The notes under the pieces were generated by a model, which was not told the DNA's origin, ran no database searches, and saw only the letters and a program-made list of their open reading frames with translations. 64,000 nt of DNA from J038 sp036734085. GTDB lineage: Bacteria; Chloroflexota; Anaerolineae; Aggregatilineales; Phototrophicaceae. Positions 50,026 through 58,236 of the stretch are shown here, piece after piece. Each line of letters starts with the position of its first letter. Position 1 is the stretch's first letter. The stretch is taken from assembly GCA_036734085.1 (NCBI GenBank), contig DAIMZF010000003.1, positions 17,311 to 81,310 of the forward strand, given 5' to 3'. The position numbers were made by a program, and so were the translations under genes.

Positions 50026-51276
50026 ATGGACATTCATCAGGCCGCACGGATGATAGAGTGGTTAGACGAAGAACGGCGGCGTGATAAAACCACAATTGCG
50101 ACGCTTGAAGAACGCCTCGCCCAGCAACAAACCACAATGGACGCGCTACAGCGCCGCCTTTCCAGTATTGAGTCCGACCAGACCGTGCTGAAGACCACCA
50201 ACGCCGCACCCGCCCGCGAACAGGAGATTATCGAGCAACTCCGCAAAGAGATGCGTCAAATCATAGAGTCTTCCGACGCCAAGCGCCTCACCGCAGAGCG
50301 CGAAGCCGAGCGCCGCGCCACTGTTGAGCGCGAGCAACTTTCCCGCCCGGTGCAAGAACTCAGCCAAAAACTTAGCCAGATAGAACGCACCACAACCGAA
50401 GTTCCCGGCCTCCAACAAGAGCGCGAACGCATGTTGACCACCATCAACACCCTGCAACAGCGTATTGATGACTTACACAAAAAGATGGACGAACCAGAGC
50501 GCCGCCTCGCCTTTCTGGAAGAACAACGCCGTCAGGATGTCCGCCGCATCTCAGAAGTGGAAACGGACATGCCAGAGATACAAAAGCAGATTGACGGCAT
50601 CCGCCCCAAGATGACTTTACTGGAAGACCTGTCCCTGCGTAACGAGCGCCGCATCCAGGATGTGCAGAATACCGAGCATCAACGGCGCGAGCAAATCCAG
50701 GAATTCATCGACCAGCAAACGCTCATCACCCAACAACGCGATAAGCAGGTGGATGAACTCATCAAGCGTTTCGGCCAGCAGGATAGCATGATGCAACAGA
50801 ACATTGAGCGTTTTGAATCTTGGGAAGAAGCCTACCGCCAAATGCGCGGCATCATCGAAGACTTCCAACGTATCAGTGACCGCCTGGAACGCCGCATCAA
50901 CGAAGTAGCAGAGATGCAACGCCTCAGCGAAGAACGCTTCCGTCAGGAGTGGAACGACTGGCGCAATGACGATCAAAAACGCTGGAAGCAGTTCACGCTC
51001 TCCAACGACGAAGTTTGGCGTTTGCATGATAAAGACTTCGAGCGTTTTGTGGAGCGACTTGACCTGTTAAACAGCAATATAGACCCCGTGCGCGACAGCA
51101 TCGAACGCCTGTGGAAACTAGAGCGCGAACGCGCCCGTCTCTACCGTGACCGCTACCAGGAAATCGTCAACGAGTATGACAAAGGCGGTAGCACAACCAA
51201 TGGCTCCGGCGGCATCCGGGATACAGGCACGTCGCCCACCGTCACGGATATTACCAGCAACCCCACCATGCCCTAA
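50026..51276 (+). CDS. long coiled-coil protein of unknown function
   Basis: A protein of 416 residues with extreme content of Arg, Glu, Gln and Asp in heptad-like order (LEERLAQQQTTMDALQRRLS, RRLAFLEEQRRQDVRRIS, DRLERRINEVAEMQRLSEER), so it should form a long rod. No signal peptide or membrane helix; the C-terminal 35 residues are Gly/Thr/Pro-rich and disordered. The ATG at 50026 has a strong GGAGG; the frame is open for 53 further codons upstream, but that stretch contains the promoter and is not similar in composition. It could act as a scaffold, cytoskeletal or chromosome-organising protein; no homologue was recognised. Confidence 0.85.
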   Translation: MDIHQAARMIEWLDEERRRDKTTIATLEERLAQQQTTMDALQRRLSSIESDQTVLKTTNAAPAREQEIIEQLRKEMRQIIESSDAKRLTAEREAERRATVEREQLSRPVQELSQKLSQIERTTTEVPGLQQERERMLTTINTLQQRIDDLHKKMDEPERRLAFLEEQRRQDVRRISEVETDMPEIQKQIDGIRPKMTLLEDLSLRNERRIQDVQNTEHQRREQIQEFIDQQTLITQQRDKQVDELIKRFGQQDSMMQQNIERFESWEEAYRQMRGIIEDFQRISDRLERRINEVAEMQRLSEERFRQEWNDWRNDDQKRWKQFTLSNDEVWRLHDKDFERFVERLDLLNSNIDPVRDSIERLWKLERERARLYRDRYQEIVNEYDKGGSTTNGSGGIRDTGTSPTVTDITSNPTMP

Positions 51277-51285
51277 AATTAAAAT

Positions 51286-51309
51286 GGGGCGTAAGCAAGT
51301 TTACGCCCC
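51286..51309. terminator. terminator between the coiled-coil and aldo/keto reductase genes
   Basis: Nine-base stem GGGGCGTAA/TTACGCCCC (51286-51294, 51301-51309) between convergent genes. The minus-strand side is followed by ATTTTAATTTTA. Confidence 0.75.
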
Positions 51310-51321
51310 GCATAGTGTTAT

Positions 51322-52341
51322 CTACCGCCGATATTCTGCACCACAATCCCCAATGTCCTGATACAAGTCAGCCGCTTGGTCAGTCACGGCATGGATGGCG
51401 GCAAGGTCTTCATCATCAAGCACAAAATCAAACACGCGCAGGTTCTCCGCCACATTGTCAGATGTCCCCAGCCGCGCCCCAACAATAACGCCTGCGACCA
51501 TCGGTTTGTCCAGCACATAACGCACCGCTACATTCGCAATACTCACAGCATGTTTATCAGCGATATTTTTTAGCACAGCTAACAACGCCTGGAAAAGCTC
51601 CCAACTGCCCCAACGCTCAACCATACCCTTATATTTGCGTAAACTTGCCGTGTCTAAGGCATTCCCCACAGGCTCAGGTTGGTTCAGGTAGCGTTCACTC
51701 AACAGGCCACCTGCGAGCGTGCCGTAAGCAAATAGCACCATGCCCGTTGCTTCACAGTAGGGAATCATCTCCACTTCAGGCCGACGATCAATAATCGAAA
51801 ACTGCACCTGATTAGAGGTCATGCGTAAGCCATTATTGCTGATATTTTTGATCGTCCGTGTGTCGAAGTTTGTCAGGCTCAGGTGCTTTATCTTGCCTTT
51901 TCGTACCAGAAACGCGAGGTGATTTAATGCGCTCAGGTAATTTGTATCGCGGTATTCCCACCAGTGGAATTGCAACATATCCAGCGCGGGAACGTCCATG
52001 CGCTTAAGGGATAAATCCACTGCCTTTTCCACCACATCCGGCGACATCCGCCCCGGACGCGGAACCCACTTAGTAAACGCTTGCATCTCCGTTAGTGCGG
52101 AATCGCCGTGTTTTTTGGCTAATGCTTTCCTGAATTGTCCGATAAAATCCTCTGCAGGGCCGTAATGGTCAGCTAAATCCCACGTTGTTAATCCCGCTTC
52201 ATGATAGCCCATCATGTTTGTTATCGCGTCCGCTTCACTGATGTTCCCATGCGCGCCGGAAACCTGCCACATGCCGTTAATTAAACGGCAAATCCGCATG
52301 GTATCACTCAGTTGGTAGTAGGCTGTTTCGGGTAAGCTCAT
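51322..52341 (-). CDS. aldo/keto reductase family oxidoreductase
   Basis: About 339 residues with the AKR (beta/alpha)8 fold. Catalytic tetrad pieces: TTWDLADHYGPAEDFIG (Asp and Tyr), KWVPRPG (Lys), and LQFHWWEY (His). SNQVQFSIIDRRPE and LDKPMVAGVIVGARL are typical. Physiological substrate unknown. Start chosen at the ATG at 52341 because GGAG lies nine bases upstream; an ATG at 52356 lacks such a site. The gap of 89 bases to the DUF4291 gene holds only a weak hairpin. Confidence 0.88.
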   Translation of the reverse strand: MSLPETAYYQLSDTMRICRLINGMWQVSGAHGNISEADAITNMMGYHEAGLTTWDLADHYGPAEDFIGQFRKALAKKHGDSALTEMQAFTKWVPRPGRMSPDVVEKAVDLSLKRMDVPALDMLQFHWWEYRDTNYLSALNHLAFLVRKGKIKHLSLTNFDTRTIKNISNNGLRMTSNQVQFSIIDRRPEVEMIPYCEATGMVLFAYGTLAGGLLSERYLNQPEPVGNALDTASLRKYKGMVERWGSWELFQALLAVLKNIADKHAVSIANVAVRYVLDKPMVAGVIVGARLGTSDNVAENLRVFDFVLDDEDLAAIHAVTDQAADLYQDIGDCGAEYRR

Positions 52342-52430
52342 CTGGCTATTCTCCATACTTTCGCACAAAATAAGTGCGTAGAAGTCTACACCATCTTGAT
52401 TACCCTCTCATGAGGATGGTTAAGTTATTT

Positions 52431-53054
52431 TTAACCCCTTGCCCCCAGCCACCGTATCATCTCCGCGCTATACATCGGGTACACACATGACGGGGGAATT
52501 TGCAGTTTTTCAAACGGGGGTTGCAGATGTTCATACTGGTCACGTACAAAGTCTGTAAGGTTATCCATGCGTTCCAGCCAACCGCCATTAGCAAAATGCC
52601 GCAGGGATTTTCCATACAGGCCAATGTGGATGACCTCTCGTGCTAAAGGTTGTCCCAACGGGTTAATGTCCGCCTGCCATAAAAAACGCACCCACGAGGA
52701 TTGCGCTAACGTCTGCCAGGAATCAACCGTTGTGTACAATGCCGGCTCATAGACCGCACACACCGCCTTCCGCAGGATAGCCTCAAAGCCCACGCGGTCT
52801 AACGTCACAGCCAGCACATGCGCCTTAAGCCCCCATCCACTCCGGTAAGCCGCCGCGATGAAGCTCGGCGTAAACCATAGCATTTCATCCAGGTTCAAAC
52901 CCTGTGCGCCTTGCAACACCTGATAGAATTCCGCATATTCCGCGATGTCACCCGTGCATACGATATAGGCTGTTACGACGCGCTCATCATACTGCGCGAC
53001 CACATAACGCCCCGTTTGCGGTAATCGCACCGTGCCATAACCAACCAGTTTCAT
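52431..53054 (-). CDS. DUF4291-family protein
   Basis: A 207-residue protein with the characteristic pattern of DUF4291: VVAQYDERVVTAYIVC, LDEMLWFTPSFIAAAYRSGW, VLAVTLDRVGFEAILRKAVC, VRFLWQADINPLGQPLA and IHIGLYGKSLRHFANG. The strictly placed Arg, Trp and Asp residues suggest an enzyme, but the activity is unknown. Its ATG overlaps the murA stop by four bases (ATGA), so it is translated with murA. Confidence 0.85.
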   Translation of the reverse strand: MKLVGYGTVRLPQTGRYVVAQYDERVVTAYIVCTGDIAEYAEFYQVLQGAQGLNLDEMLWFTPSFIAAAYRSGWGLKAHVLAVTLDRVGFEAILRKAVCAVYEPALYTTVDSWQTLAQSSWVRFLWQADINPLGQPLAREVIHIGLYGKSLRHFANGGWLERMDNLTDFVRDQYEHLQPPFEKLQIPPSCVYPMYSAEMIRWLGARG

Positions 53055-54391
53055 GCGCCGTCGTTCACCAATTCAATCTGCTGAACCTCGGCCGTTTGTG
53101 TCGCGTCCAGCGTCACCCGCCGGATGTTTGCCCCCAAAGCCCGAAGTTTATGCTCTGCCCGTTCGTAGCCTCTGTCAATCTGCACAATGTTGGAAATGCG
53201 CGTTTCTCCCTTTGCCGCCAGCGCCGCCAGCAAAATTGCCATGCCTGCGCGGATGTCCGGGCTGGAGATATACTGCGCGTTGCGGAGCTTTGTCGGCCCT
53301 TGTACCAACACCCGATGCGGGTCACATAGCGTAATGCGTGCCCCCATCCGCACCAGCTTATCCGTGAAGAAGAACCGGCTTTCATACATCCAATCATGGA
53401 ACATCACCGCACCCGCGCTTTGTGTCGCGACCACCAGCGCAATACTCATCAAATCCGGCGGGAAGCCCGGCCACGGTTGCGACTTAATAATCGGGATTTT
53501 ACCGCCGATGTCCTGCTGTACCATCAAGGCCTGGTTAGCAGAAACAATGATGTCCTGGCCTTCCACCTGCCAGCCCACACCCAACCGCGCAAACATCAAT
53601 GCGGTCATGTCCATATGTTGCGGGTCAGCATCCTTAATGCGGATTTCGCCCCGCGTCATCACTGCCGCACCGATGTAACTCCCCACCTCCATAAAGTCCG
53701 CGCCAACCCGCGCTTCACATCCGTTTAACCGTTCCACGCCTTCAATCTCTAGGCGGTTGCTCCCAATCCCGTTGATTTTCGCGCCCATTGCGACCAGCAT
53801 ATTGCATAAGTCTTGCACATGCGGTTCACTGGCAGCATTCCGTAGCACAGTCGTCCCGCGTGCCAGCACTGCCGCCATGATGACATTCTCTGTCGCCGTA
53901 ACGCTTGCCTCTCTCAGCAGGATGTCCGCACCGCGTAGGTCGTCAGCCTTTAGCGTGAAAATCCCTTTGTCAAATTGCGACACAACGCCGAGTGCCTCCA
54001 ACGCAACCACATGCGTATCAACCCGCCGTTCACCAATCACATCACCGCCCGGTGCAGGCAGAGTCACCGTCCGCATACGTCCCAGCATCGGCCCTGCAAA
54101 TACAAAGCTGGCCCGTGTGCGTTGCGCGAGTTCCGCATCCAAAACACCAGATTCGATATTCTCCGCATGGACTTGCAAAGTATTGTCGCCTATCCACTCA
54201 ATTTCAGCCCCTAATGCCCGCATGATGTCGATAGTCACTTCCACATCAATGATGCGCGGCACATTCGTTAAAATAATCGGCTCGTCCGTCAGCAAACAAG
54301 CCGGGAGCATCTTGATAATTGAGTTCTTGTTGCCGCCCGGCTTCATCTCTCCCTTAAGCGGAACGCCCCCATCAATGATGAATTGTTGCAT
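53051..54391 (-). CDS. murA: UDP-N-acetylglucosamine 1-carboxyvinyltransferase, Asp in place of active-site Cys
   Basis: A 446-residue EPT-fold enzyme that adds enolpyruvate from PEP to UDP-GlcNAc, the first committed step of peptidoglycan synthesis. Lys22 and Asn23 in GGNKNSIIKML match the essential pair. In the mobile loop PAPGGDVIGERRVDTH, Asp117 stands where most MurA proteins have the Cys attacked by fosfomycin; the same change gives intrinsic fosfomycin resistance in mycobacteria and chlamydiae. The C-terminal DRGYERAEHKLRALGANI is conserved. It starts at the last base of the SAM-hydrolase gene and continues into DUF4291. Confidence 0.95.
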   Translation of the reverse strand: MQQFIIDGGVPLKGEMKPGGNKNSIIKMLPACLLTDEPIILTNVPRIIDVEVTIDIMRALGAEIEWIGDNTLQVHAENIESGVLDAELAQRTRASFVFAGPMLGRMRTVTLPAPGGDVIGERRVDTHVVALEALGVVSQFDKGIFTLKADDLRGADILLREASVTATENVIMAAVLARGTTVLRNAASEPHVQDLCNMLVAMGAKINGIGSNRLEIEGVERLNGCEARVGADFMEVGSYIGAAVMTRGEIRIKDADPQHMDMTALMFARLGVGWQVEGQDIIVSANQALMVQQDIGGKIPIIKSQPWPGFPPDLMSIALVVATQSAGAVMFHDWMYESRFFFTDKLVRMGARITLCDPHRVLVQGPTKLRNAQYISSPDIRAGMAILLAALAAKGETRISNIVQIDRGYERAEHKLRALGANIRRVTLDATQTAEVQQIELVNDGA

Positions 54392-55233
54392 TATGCACGC
54401 TCCAGTTTTAGCTCTATCCGGTCACCCACAGCTAAGTCTAACCGTTCCGCCGCATTACCTTGATTAACGGAAATTTCCAGATGCCCGGAACTCCCTAAAA
54501 GTGCCAGCAGTTCGCCGCGCCGCACATCACTATAGGCCCGTTGAATCGTTGATACAGACTGCTCATTCACCCATACTTCGGCATCTGCCGCCTGTATTTG
54601 CACTCCCGCCGCCTCTGACGTGAAAGCGGGCGTCAGCGTCATGCGTTTGCCATCCACCCATGCTAATTTGCCGATACTACTTATCACATTACCGAAGCGG
54701 TCAATATGCAAGACTTCACCTTTTATTGCCTGCGGAGTCACATCCAGCAACGGGCGCGGTAAGTGGATAATATCATCTAACGCTGTGCCAATCTCATCCA
54801 GCATAACTCCTGCCGCCAAATGTGCGGCCACCGGGCTGAAGACATCCCGCCCGTGAAACGTCTGGCTCACGTCGTCACGATGATAGGCCGCATTTGTCAA
54901 CTCGACAGCATGATAGTCACCCATCTGCGCCAATGTATAACTCAACACGCCATTGTCAGGGGCAACAAACACATACTCTCCTGCTTTAACCGCAATCGGC
55001 CTGCGCGTACTGCCCACGCCAGGGTCAACAATCACCAGGAAAATCGTCCCTGCTGGGAAGTAAGCATAGGCGTTCATTAATCCGAAGGCCGCTTCACGGA
55101 CGTGTTGCGGGGCAATAGCGTGTGTAATGTCGATGAATTCTGCATCCTCACAGATTCCTCGCATTACCCCTTTCATCACCCCCACATAAATGTCATCGTT
55201 ACCAAAGTCTGTTAATAAAGCTATTGTTTTCAT
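54391..55233 (-). CDS. SAM hydroxide adenosyltransferase (DUF62 family)
   Basis: A 280-residue protein of the DUF62 family, which splits S-adenosylmethionine with water to adenosine and methionine and is related to bacterial fluorinases and chlorinases. Motifs: IALLTDFGNDDIYVGVMKGV, IDITHAIAPQHVREAAFGL, VIVDPGVGSTRRPI, APDNGVLSY and TFHGRDVFSPVAAHLA, which carries the Arg-His pair of the hydrolase active site. It lacks the fluorinase loop. First gene of the murA-DUF4291 unit, divergent from the his leader. Confidence 0.88.
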   Translation of the reverse strand: MKTIALLTDFGNDDIYVGVMKGVMRGICEDAEFIDITHAIAPQHVREAAFGLMNAYAYFPAGTIFLVIVDPGVGSTRRPIAVKAGEYVFVAPDNGVLSYTLAQMGDYHAVELTNAAYHRDDVSQTFHGRDVFSPVAAHLAAGVMLDEIGTALDDIIHLPRPLLDVTPQAIKGEVLHIDRFGNVISSIGKLAWVDGKRMTLTPAFTSEAAGVQIQAADAEVWVNEQSVSTIQRAYSDVRRGELLALLGSSGHLEISVNQGNAAERLDLAVGDRIELKLERA

Positions 55234-55295
55234 CGCCGTTTTATCCTAAACCAGACGACTCGTTCGCGGTTCACATTGTACCCCATCCCCACCCG

Positions 55296-55324
55296 TTGAC
55301 AACTGCAAACCCACGCGCTATACT
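55296..55324 (+). promoter_or_regulatory. promoter of the his operon
   Basis: A consensus TTGACA (55296-55301) and TATACT (55319-55324) with exactly 17 bases between them. The expected start of transcription (55331-55333) coincides with the ATG of the leader peptide. Confidence 0.85.
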
Positions 55325-55331
55325 CCGCACC

Positions 55332-55367
55332 ATGAACATCAACAAATCACACCATCATCATCCATAA
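55332..55367 (+). CDS. hisL: his operon leader peptide, four consecutive His codons
   Basis: ATG AAC ATC AAC AAA TCA, then CAC CAT CAT CAT, CCA TAA: the 11-residue peptide MNINKSHHHHP. Four consecutive His codons directly upstream of a terminator and hisH are the classic sign of attenuation by ribosome stalling when histidyl-tRNA is short. No ribosome-binding site exists, and the promoter places the transcript start at the ATG, so translation is probably leaderless. The His-codon run ACCATCATC (55351-55359) can also pair with GATGATGGT (55414-55422), which could form part of the switching structure. The identification rests on sequence alone but is strong. Confidence 0.88.
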   Translation: MNINKSHHHHP

Positions 55368-55427
55368 ATCATAAACCCCTGCCGGTGATGGGCATACTGT
55401 TTTGATGTCCCTAGATGATGGTCTACC

Positions 55428-55456
55428 AACCCCGCACCGACGCGGGTTTTTTGTTT
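55428..55456 (+). terminator. his attenuator terminator
   Basis: A GC-rich hairpin CCCGC-ACCGAC-GCGGG (55431-55435, 55442-55446) is followed by TTTTTTGTTTT, ending 16 bases before hisH. Upstream CGGTG (55383-55387) can pair with CACCG within the hairpin, an alternative antiterminator pairing. Confidence 0.85.
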
Positions 55457-55472
55457 TAAAACGGAGGTCACC

Positions 55473-56102
55473 ATGTTAGCAGTCATCGACTACGGCGCGG
55501 GCAATCTGCGGAGCGTCCTCCACGCACTGAAGCATCTCGGCGTGGAGCGCCTGCAACTTGTCACATCACCGGAGCAACTCAAAGGCGCGACCCAAATTAT
55601 TCTGCCCGGTGTCGGTGCATTTGGTGCGGGCATGGAACAACTCAAAAAGCAGAAGCTCGTCAGCCCTATTTGGGATACAATCCGGCAAGGAACGCCCTAT
55701 CTTGGCATCTGTCTGGGGATGCAATTCCTGTTTGAATTCAGTGACGAAATGGGCTATTTTGAGGGCTTCGGAATTTTGCCCGGTTATGTAACGCGCTTCC
55801 CACAACAGCCCGCGCTCAAAGTGCCTCACATGGGCTGGAATCAACTCCAATTTACACGAGAATCACCCCTTTTAGCAGGTGTCACACCCGGCGAGTATGC
55901 TTATTTTGTCCACAGTTATCACTGTGTCCCCCGCAATGGGAGCGATTTACTCATCCATGCCGAATACGGGATGCAATTCGCCGCCGCCGTCCAGCGTGAT
56001 AACATCTATGGCGTACAGTTTCACCCGGAAAAAAGCCAGCGTACTGGCTTAAAGGTCTTGGCGAATTTCCTGAAAATCACGGAAGGAGTCCACACCGCAT
56101 GA
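55473..56102 (+). CDS. hisH: imidazole glycerol phosphate synthase, glutaminase subunit
   Basis: A 209-residue class I glutamine amidotransferase that feeds ammonia to HisF. The catalytic Cys is in YLGICLGMQFLFE; the His/Glu pair is in VQFHPEKSQ. IDYGAGNLRSV is the usual start. GGAGG precedes the ATG. First gene of hisHAFIE after the attenuator; it overlaps hisA by four bases (ATGA). Confidence 0.96.
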   Translation: MLAVIDYGAGNLRSVLHALKHLGVERLQLVTSPEQLKGATQIILPGVGAFGAGMEQLKKQKLVSPIWDTIRQGTPYLGICLGMQFLFEFSDEMGYFEGFGILPGYVTRFPQQPALKVPHMGWNQLQFTRESPLLAGVTPGEYAYFVHSYHCVPRNGSDLLIHAEYGMQFAAAVQRDNIYGVQFHPEKSQRTGLKVLANFLKITEGVHTA

Positions 56103-56827
56103 TAATCTATCCCGCAATTGACCTGCGCGGCGGGCGTGTCGTCCGTTTGGCTGAAGGCGACCCCAACCGCCAGACCACCTTCAGCGATGACCCCGTTGGC
56201 ATCGCAGAAAAATGGCGCTCTGCGGGTGCGGAATGGCTTCACGTCGTCAACCTTGACGGCGCTTTTAACGCACAGAACGACAATCTCAGCGTCTTAAAAG
56301 CAATCGCCGCGCTCGGCGTTTCAGTACAATTTGGCGGCGGCCTACGAGACATCACACAGATTGAACAAGCGCTACAGCTTGGCGCATCACGGGTTGTACT
56401 GGGCACTGTCGCCGTGCAACAGCCGCACATTATTGATGAAGCCCTCACCCGCTTTGGCGCGGCGGCAATCTGCATCGGTCTGGACGCCCGCGACGGCCAA
56501 ATCACCACGCATGGCTGGCAACAAGCGGCGGATTTAACGCCCGTGCAATTCGGTCAAATCATGGCAGATAAAGGCGCTCGGCACGCCCTCTATACCGATG
56601 TAGCCCGTGATGGCGGCTTGGGCGGCGTCGATGTAGCCGGGACATCGCACATCGCCACCAACACCGGCCTCAGCGTAATTGCGTCCGGCGGTGTGCGCGA
56701 TATGGATGACATCCACGCGCTAAAAGCCACTGGCAACGTCGCCGGGGTGATTATCGGTATGGCGCTCTACACAGGCAAAATTGACCTTGCCACAGCCATC
56801 CAGACCGCACAAACAGAGGAGTATTAA
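56099..56827 (+). CDS. hisA: ProFAR isomerase
   Basis: A 242-residue (beta/alpha)8 isomerase that converts ProFAR to PRFAR in histidine synthesis. IYPAIDLRGGRVVRLAEGDP contains the first catalytic Asp, FGGGLRD and VVLGTVAVQ bind phosphate, and TDVARDGGLGG holds the second Asp region. VIASGGVRD is the second phosphate motif. Coupled to hisH by overlap and followed after two bases by hisF. Confidence 0.95.
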   Translation: MIIYPAIDLRGGRVVRLAEGDPNRQTTFSDDPVGIAEKWRSAGAEWLHVVNLDGAFNAQNDNLSVLKAIAALGVSVQFGGGLRDITQIEQALQLGASRVVLGTVAVQQPHIIDEALTRFGAAAICIGLDARDGQITTHGWQQAADLTPVQFGQIMADKGARHALYTDVARDGGLGGVDVAGTSHIATNTGLSVIASGGVRDMDDIHALKATGNVAGVIIGMALYTGKIDLATAIQTAQTEEY

Positions 56828-56829
56828 GC

Positions 56830-57606
56830 ATGTTAGCCAAGCGGATTATTCCGTGTTTAGATGTCAAAGATGGGCGTGTCGTCAAGGGCGTTAATTTTGT
56901 GGATTTGCGTGATGCAGGCGACCCGGTAGAACAAGCCGCTATCTATGACCGTGAAGGCGCGGATGAACTCGTCTTCCTAGACATCACCGCCAGCCACGAA
57001 GCACGCCAGACCACACTCGATATGGTGCGCCGCGTTGCGGATACGGTCTTTATTCCATTCTGTGTGGGGGGCGGCATCCGCACCATTGACGACATCCGCG
57101 CCACATTGTTAGCCGGTGCGGATAAAGTCAGCATTAATAGTGCCGCCATCAAAGACCCGGAACTCATCAACAAAGGCGCATGGTCGTTTGGCAGTCAATG
57201 TATCGTCGTCGCCATCGACCCCAAGCGGATTAACGGCCAATGGGTTGTACATATCAACGGTGGCAGGCTCGCAACGGATAAAACCGCCGTTGCTTGGGCA
57301 AAAGAAGTTGAGGAGCGCGGCGCAGGAGAAATTCTGCTCACAAGTATGGATCGAGATGGCACAAAATCCGGCTATGATTTAGAGCTAACGCAATCCATCG
57401 TGCAAGCCGTATCCATCCCCGTGATTGCTTCCGGCGGTGCGGGTGCGCCAGAACATTTTTATGATGCGCTGGCAACAGTCCACGCGGACGCCGCCCTTGC
57501 CGCCTCCCTATTCCATTACAATGAATTGCGCGTTGGTGATTTAAAAAACTATCTGCATGGACGTGGCGTGCCTGTACGCCTGACAGGATGGGAATATGCT
57601 AATTAA
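56830..57606 (+). CDS. hisF: imidazole glycerol phosphate synthase, cyclase subunit
   Basis: A 258-residue barrel that closes the imidazole ring with ammonia from HisH. Catalytic Asp11 is in CLDVKDGRVVKG; the phosphate-binding CVGGGIR and the second Asp in VAIDPKR fit. ASGGAGAPEHFYDAL and the C-terminal AASLFHYNE are conserved. GAGGAG precedes the ATG. It overlaps hisI by 11 bases. Confidence 0.97.
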   Translation: MLAKRIIPCLDVKDGRVVKGVNFVDLRDAGDPVEQAAIYDREGADELVFLDITASHEARQTTLDMVRRVADTVFIPFCVGGGIRTIDDIRATLLAGADKVSINSAAIKDPELINKGAWSFGSQCIVVAIDPKRINGQWVVHINGGRLATDKTAVAWAKEVEERGAGEILLTSMDRDGTKSGYDLELTQSIVQAVSIPVIASGGAGAPEHFYDALATVHADAALAASLFHYNELRVGDLKNYLHGRGVPVRLTGWEYAN

Positions 57607-57961
57607 CCTGAGTGATACCGCCCGCGAGACTCTGCGCTGGGATTCTAACGGCCTTGTCGCCGCCGTCGTGCAGGATGCCCACACCCATCAAGTGCTGATG
57701 TTAGCTTATATGAATCGCGAAGCCCTCGCCCTTACGCTGGAAATTGGCGAAACGGTGTTCTGGTCACGCAGTCGGCAGGAGCTTTGGCACAAAGGCACAA
57801 CGTCTGCCAGTCAGCAAAAAGTGGTGCAAATCCACGTAGATTGCGATGGTGACACCCTGCTCGTCCTTGTGGAACCTGCCGGGCCAGCCTGTCATACGGG
57901 CGCACAAACGTGTTTCTTCCGCACATTGTCGGATTTTAACGAAAAACCGGAGCAACTATGA
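57596..57961 (+). CDS. hisI: phosphoribosyl-AMP cyclohydrolase
   Basis: A 121-residue zinc-dependent enzyme opening the purine ring of PR-AMP. MLAYMNREALALTLE, FWSRSRQELWHKGTTS, the metal-binding DCDGDTLLVLV and PAGPACHTGAQTCFF (two Cys ligands) are family signatures. It is separate from hisE, which follows with an ATGA overlap. Confidence 0.95.
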   Translation: MLINLSDTARETLRWDSNGLVAAVVQDAHTHQVLMLAYMNREALALTLEIGETVFWSRSRQELWHKGTTSASQQKVVQIHVDCDGDTLLVLVEPAGPACHTGAQTCFFRTLSDFNEKPEQL

Positions 57962-58236
57962 TTAATGAGCTAGAGCGCATCATCCAAGACCGCAAAGCCA
58001 ACCCGCAGGCCGGGAGCTATACCAACACCTTGCTGGACGGCGGCTTGAACAAAACCGCGCAGAAGGTCGGCGAAGAAGCTACAGAGGTCATCGTCGCCGC
58101 TTTGGGGCAAGGCCGGGAACAACAAATCGGGGAGATAGCCGACCTGTTCTATCATACGCTCGTCCTGATGGCACAGCTAGAAATCCCGTTAGCCGATGTT
58201 GAGGAAGAACTCCGCAGGCGTCACAATGCCGGATAG
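57958..58236 (+). CDS. hisE: phosphoribosyl-ATP pyrophosphatase
   Basis: A 92-residue all-alpha MazG-like hydrolase that removes pyrophosphate from PR-ATP. GSYTNTLLDGGLNKTAQKVG, EEATEVIVAAL and GEIADLFYHTLVLM are typical, with the Glu/Asp metal ligands present. The methyltransferase gene begins within its last 11 bases. hisG, hisD, hisC and hisB are not in the window. Confidence 0.95.
   Translation: MINELERIIQDRKANPQAGSYTNTLLDGGLNKTAQKVGEEATEVIVAALGQGREQQIGEIADLFYHTLVLMAQLEIPLADVEEELRRRHNAG

Noticed and set aside
52404..52415. CCTC-TCAT-GAGG hairpin between DUF4291 and the aldo/keto reductase
   Set aside because: Only four base pairs and no clear T tract; not strong enough to call a terminator.
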